A program made the translations under genes and the position numbers. A stretch of DNA of 6,388 nucleotides, from NCBI GenBank assembly GCA_003506065.1, contig DNXA01000218.1, positions 6,687 through 13,074 on the forward strand, written 5' to 3'. Shown here piece by piece: positions 5,262-6,388 of this stretch (positions are counted from its first letter, which is position 1; each line of letters opens with the position of its first letter). The stretch is from Actinomycetota bacterium (lineage in GTDB: Bacteria; Actinomycetota; Actinomycetes; S36-B12). The notes beneath the pieces are model-generated. The model saw only the letters and a program-made list of their open reading frames with translations. It was not told the origin of the DNA and ran no database searches.

Positions 5262-6304
5262 GAATCTGTCCCATCCGATTGCGCGGCCTCGTCCTGCAGC
5301 GATGCCTCGCCAGGGGTATCAAGATTGCGATTCTTTCGGCGGAAGGTGAAGCGGTCGACAAGCCGTGCCACCGCGCGGTCAGCATCGACGCTGGAGATGC
5401 GCGCACCATGCACCATCTCGGTGGCGACAGATCCGCTGGATTCGCGGATGGTGCCGGCCAGATCGATCTCATCAATGACGGTGTTGGCAATCAATGGCAG
5501 ATCAACGCGGTTCATCACGATGCTGGTGATGTCGATGCGATCAAGTGCGGCGTTGACGATGGTTGCCAGATCAACCCGCTCCACCACGATGCCGGTGAGA
5601 TCGATCTGCTCCAAGGCGGCAGAGATGAGCGACTCCATGTCCAGATGCGACAGTACCTCGGCTACGAGCTGATCAGTTGGCAGGGCTTCCATCACTCGTC
5701 CAACGGCTTCAACGATGTCGACCTTCGCAACAACCTGTTCGACCAGCGGGTCGACCTTGATGCGATCGAGCAGTTCCAGGGCGAGGGCATCCATGTCGAG
5801 CTGATCGATCACCGAGGTGATGAGCTGATTGATGTTGAGCACACGCACCGCGGACTCCACCAGGATTGGCGAAGCCAACTGCCCAGAGCGCAGTGCTGAG
5901 CGAACGAGATCGGTGCGCTGGGCGCGCCAGCGGCGTGAGAAGGCATTGATCTGTGTTCCAAGGCGCAGTTGGTTTGGAACCAGTGGGGGTTCCAGCACCA
6001 AGTTCAACGCAGTGGAGGTCACAGGAGCGGTGAGTCGAATAGTTGCGTCGGCGGCACGCAGGCCCGTCTGGGCGCCGGCAAAGGCCATGCCCAGCACTGC
6101 ATCCAGCGCAGTGTCGACGGGACTGTTGGGCACCAGCGGAAGTGCGCGGGCGCCGATGGCTTCGGCCAGCACGCGACGGGTGATCTCGATCGTGAGTGCA
6201 GCCGCGCCGAAGCTGACGCGAATGCTGGCCTCGATCACATGCCGTGAGCCCTCAAGTGACAGCGATAGGGCATCGTCAGGGGCGCGTTGTGGAACTTCAG
6301 TCAC
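5258..6304 (-). CDS. Hypothetical protein with short Leu/Ile/Asp helical repeats
   Basis: I do not assign a named family. The 348 residues fall into four parts. Residues 1-25 are polar. Residues 26-110 are Ala/Leu-rich and helical, with mild hydrophobic stretches (67-80 and 95-110) but no sure membrane helix. Residues 156-289 hold about eleven tandem units of the type (V/I/L)-D-(L/I/M)-x-x-I-V, each 10 or 13 residues (for example IDLTGIVVER, VDLATIVNAALDR, IDITSIVMNR). A basic stretch (FTFRRKNRN, 319-327) and a Gly/Ser/Asp/Glu-rich tail follow. There is no signal peptide. The GTG start has GGAGGG 3 bases upstream, a short spacing, and no other start codon lies near. The stop overlaps the RDD gene start. 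Proteins with repeated VDL-type units beside RDD genes occur in other actinobacteria, as I recall; a membrane-associated partner of the RDD protein is inferred from the coupling alone. Confidence 0.85.
   Translation of the reverse strand: MTEVPQRAPDDALSLSLEGSRHVIEASIRVSFGAAALTIEITRRVLAEAIGARALPLVPNSPVDTALDAVLGMAFAGAQTGLRAADATIRLTAPVTSTALNLVLEPPLVPNQLRLGTQINAFSRRWRAQRTDLVRSALRSGQLASPILVESAVRVLNINQLITSVIDQLDMDALALELLDRIKVDPLVEQVVAKVDIVEAVGRVMEALPTDQLVAEVLSHLDMESLISAALEQIDLTGIVVERVDLATIVNAALDRIDITSIVMNRVDLPLIANTVIDEIDLAGTIRESSGSVATEMVHGARISSVDADRAVARLVDRFTFRRKNRNLDTPGEASLQDEAAQSDGTDS
5438..5839 (-). repeat. Tandem 10/13-residue protein repeats, with a 69-bp super-repeat
   Basis: This stretch encodes residues 156-289 of the hypothetical protein. 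Units begin at residues 156, 169, 183, 195, 208, 221, 234, 244, 257, 267 and 280. The earlier units are mostly 12-14 residues; the later ones alternate 10, 13, 10, 13, 10, giving a 23-residue (69-bp) super-unit. The two full super-units (5537-5605 and 5468-5536) still resemble each other in DNA. For instance the 9-mer CAGATCAAC recurs on the + strand at 5498 and 5567, and about three quarters of the next 50 bases agree by eye. This points to duplication of a two-unit block within the gene. Confidence 0.8.
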
Positions 6305-6307
6305 GGG

Positions 6308-6313
6308 CCCTCC
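6308..6313 (-). promoter_or_regulatory. Ribosome binding site of the repeat-protein gene
   Basis: GGAGGG on the - strand lies 3 bases before the GTG at 6304. The spacing is tighter than usual, but no alternative start codon is near, so it supports the GTG as the start. Confidence 0.6.
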
Positions 6314-6324
6314 GATCGCGTGAA

Positions 6325-6388
6325 TTAATCGTTGCCGGCTTCCATCGCTGCTCGATCCATCGGTGAATCCTCAGTCTCGACATGCGTG
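6325..6388 (-). CDS. Possible 3' end of an upstream - strand gene
   Basis: One - strand frame is open from the window edge (codons from 6387) to a TAA at 6325-6327 and would end in THVETEDSPMDRAAMEAGND. The acidic, polar ending looks like a normal protein tail, and the 20-bp gap to the next GTG, with a ribosome binding site in it, is normal operon spacing. With 20 codons the product cannot be recognised. A second - strand frame is also open here, running across the next start to a TGA around 6297-6299, but it is very Arg/Trp-rich and less likely. Confidence 0.4.
   Translation of the reverse strand, partial: THVETEDSPMDRAAMEAGND

Noticed and set aside
5438..5839. Regular repeats read as a CRISPR array
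   Set aside because: The units are contiguous, degenerate, a multiple of three and in frame within a gene, with no unique spacers.
5153..5899. 248-codon + strand open frame rich in Asp, His and Gly with repeats
   Set aside because: Its repetitiveness mirrors the - strand repeat gene, whose frame shows the conserved hydrophobic pattern, a ribosome binding site and coupling to the RDD gene.

Overview
The window looks like a piece of an actinobacterial (Actinomycetota) chromosome. The grounds are moderately high GC, many GTG starts, and the gene order rimO-pgsA-cinA-clgR-DUF3046 on the + strand, a conserved actinobacterial block that normally runs on into recA/recX. I cannot name a genus; the moderate GC and unfamiliar neighbours would suit an uncultured or environmental lineage, but that is inference.

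Layout. Positions 1-143 hold the 3' end of rimO (ribosomal protein S12 methylthiotransferase). It overlaps pgsA (phosphatidylglycerophosphate synthase, 140-787), which overlaps a stand-alone CinA C-terminal/PncC-type amidohydrolase gene (787-1269). A 72-bp gap carries the strongest regulatory signal in the window: a SigR/SigH-type promoter (GGGAAT, 18 bp, GTT; 1262-1288) followed by a near-perfect CIRCE operator for HrcA (1293-1319). These precede clgR (1342-1650), the XRE-family activator of Clp protease genes, and a small DUF3046 gene (1656-1847).

In this window recA does not follow DUF3046. Instead there are three accessory + strand genes: a PAPS-type sulfotransferase (1890-2627), a 12-helix MFS transporter coupled to it by a 4-bp overlap (2624-3907), and a DUF4393/Abi-alpha-like protein (3960-4727), a family linked by name to phage abortive infection.

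The right third is on the - strand and converges on the accessory genes. A 348-residue protein of unknown function (5258-6304) carries about eleven short leucine/isoleucine/aspartate repeats in 10- and 13-residue units, and it is coupled by a 4-bp overlap to an RDD-family membrane protein (4743-5261). The tail of another - strand gene may enter from the right edge (6325-6388).

Working together: the left block is housekeeping (translation, phospholipid, NAD salvage) leading into a proteostasis regulator whose control region appears to combine disulfide/heat-stress sigma input with HrcA repression. The sulfotransferase and MFS genes may form a make-and-export pair. The repeat protein and RDD protein probably work as a pair at the membrane.
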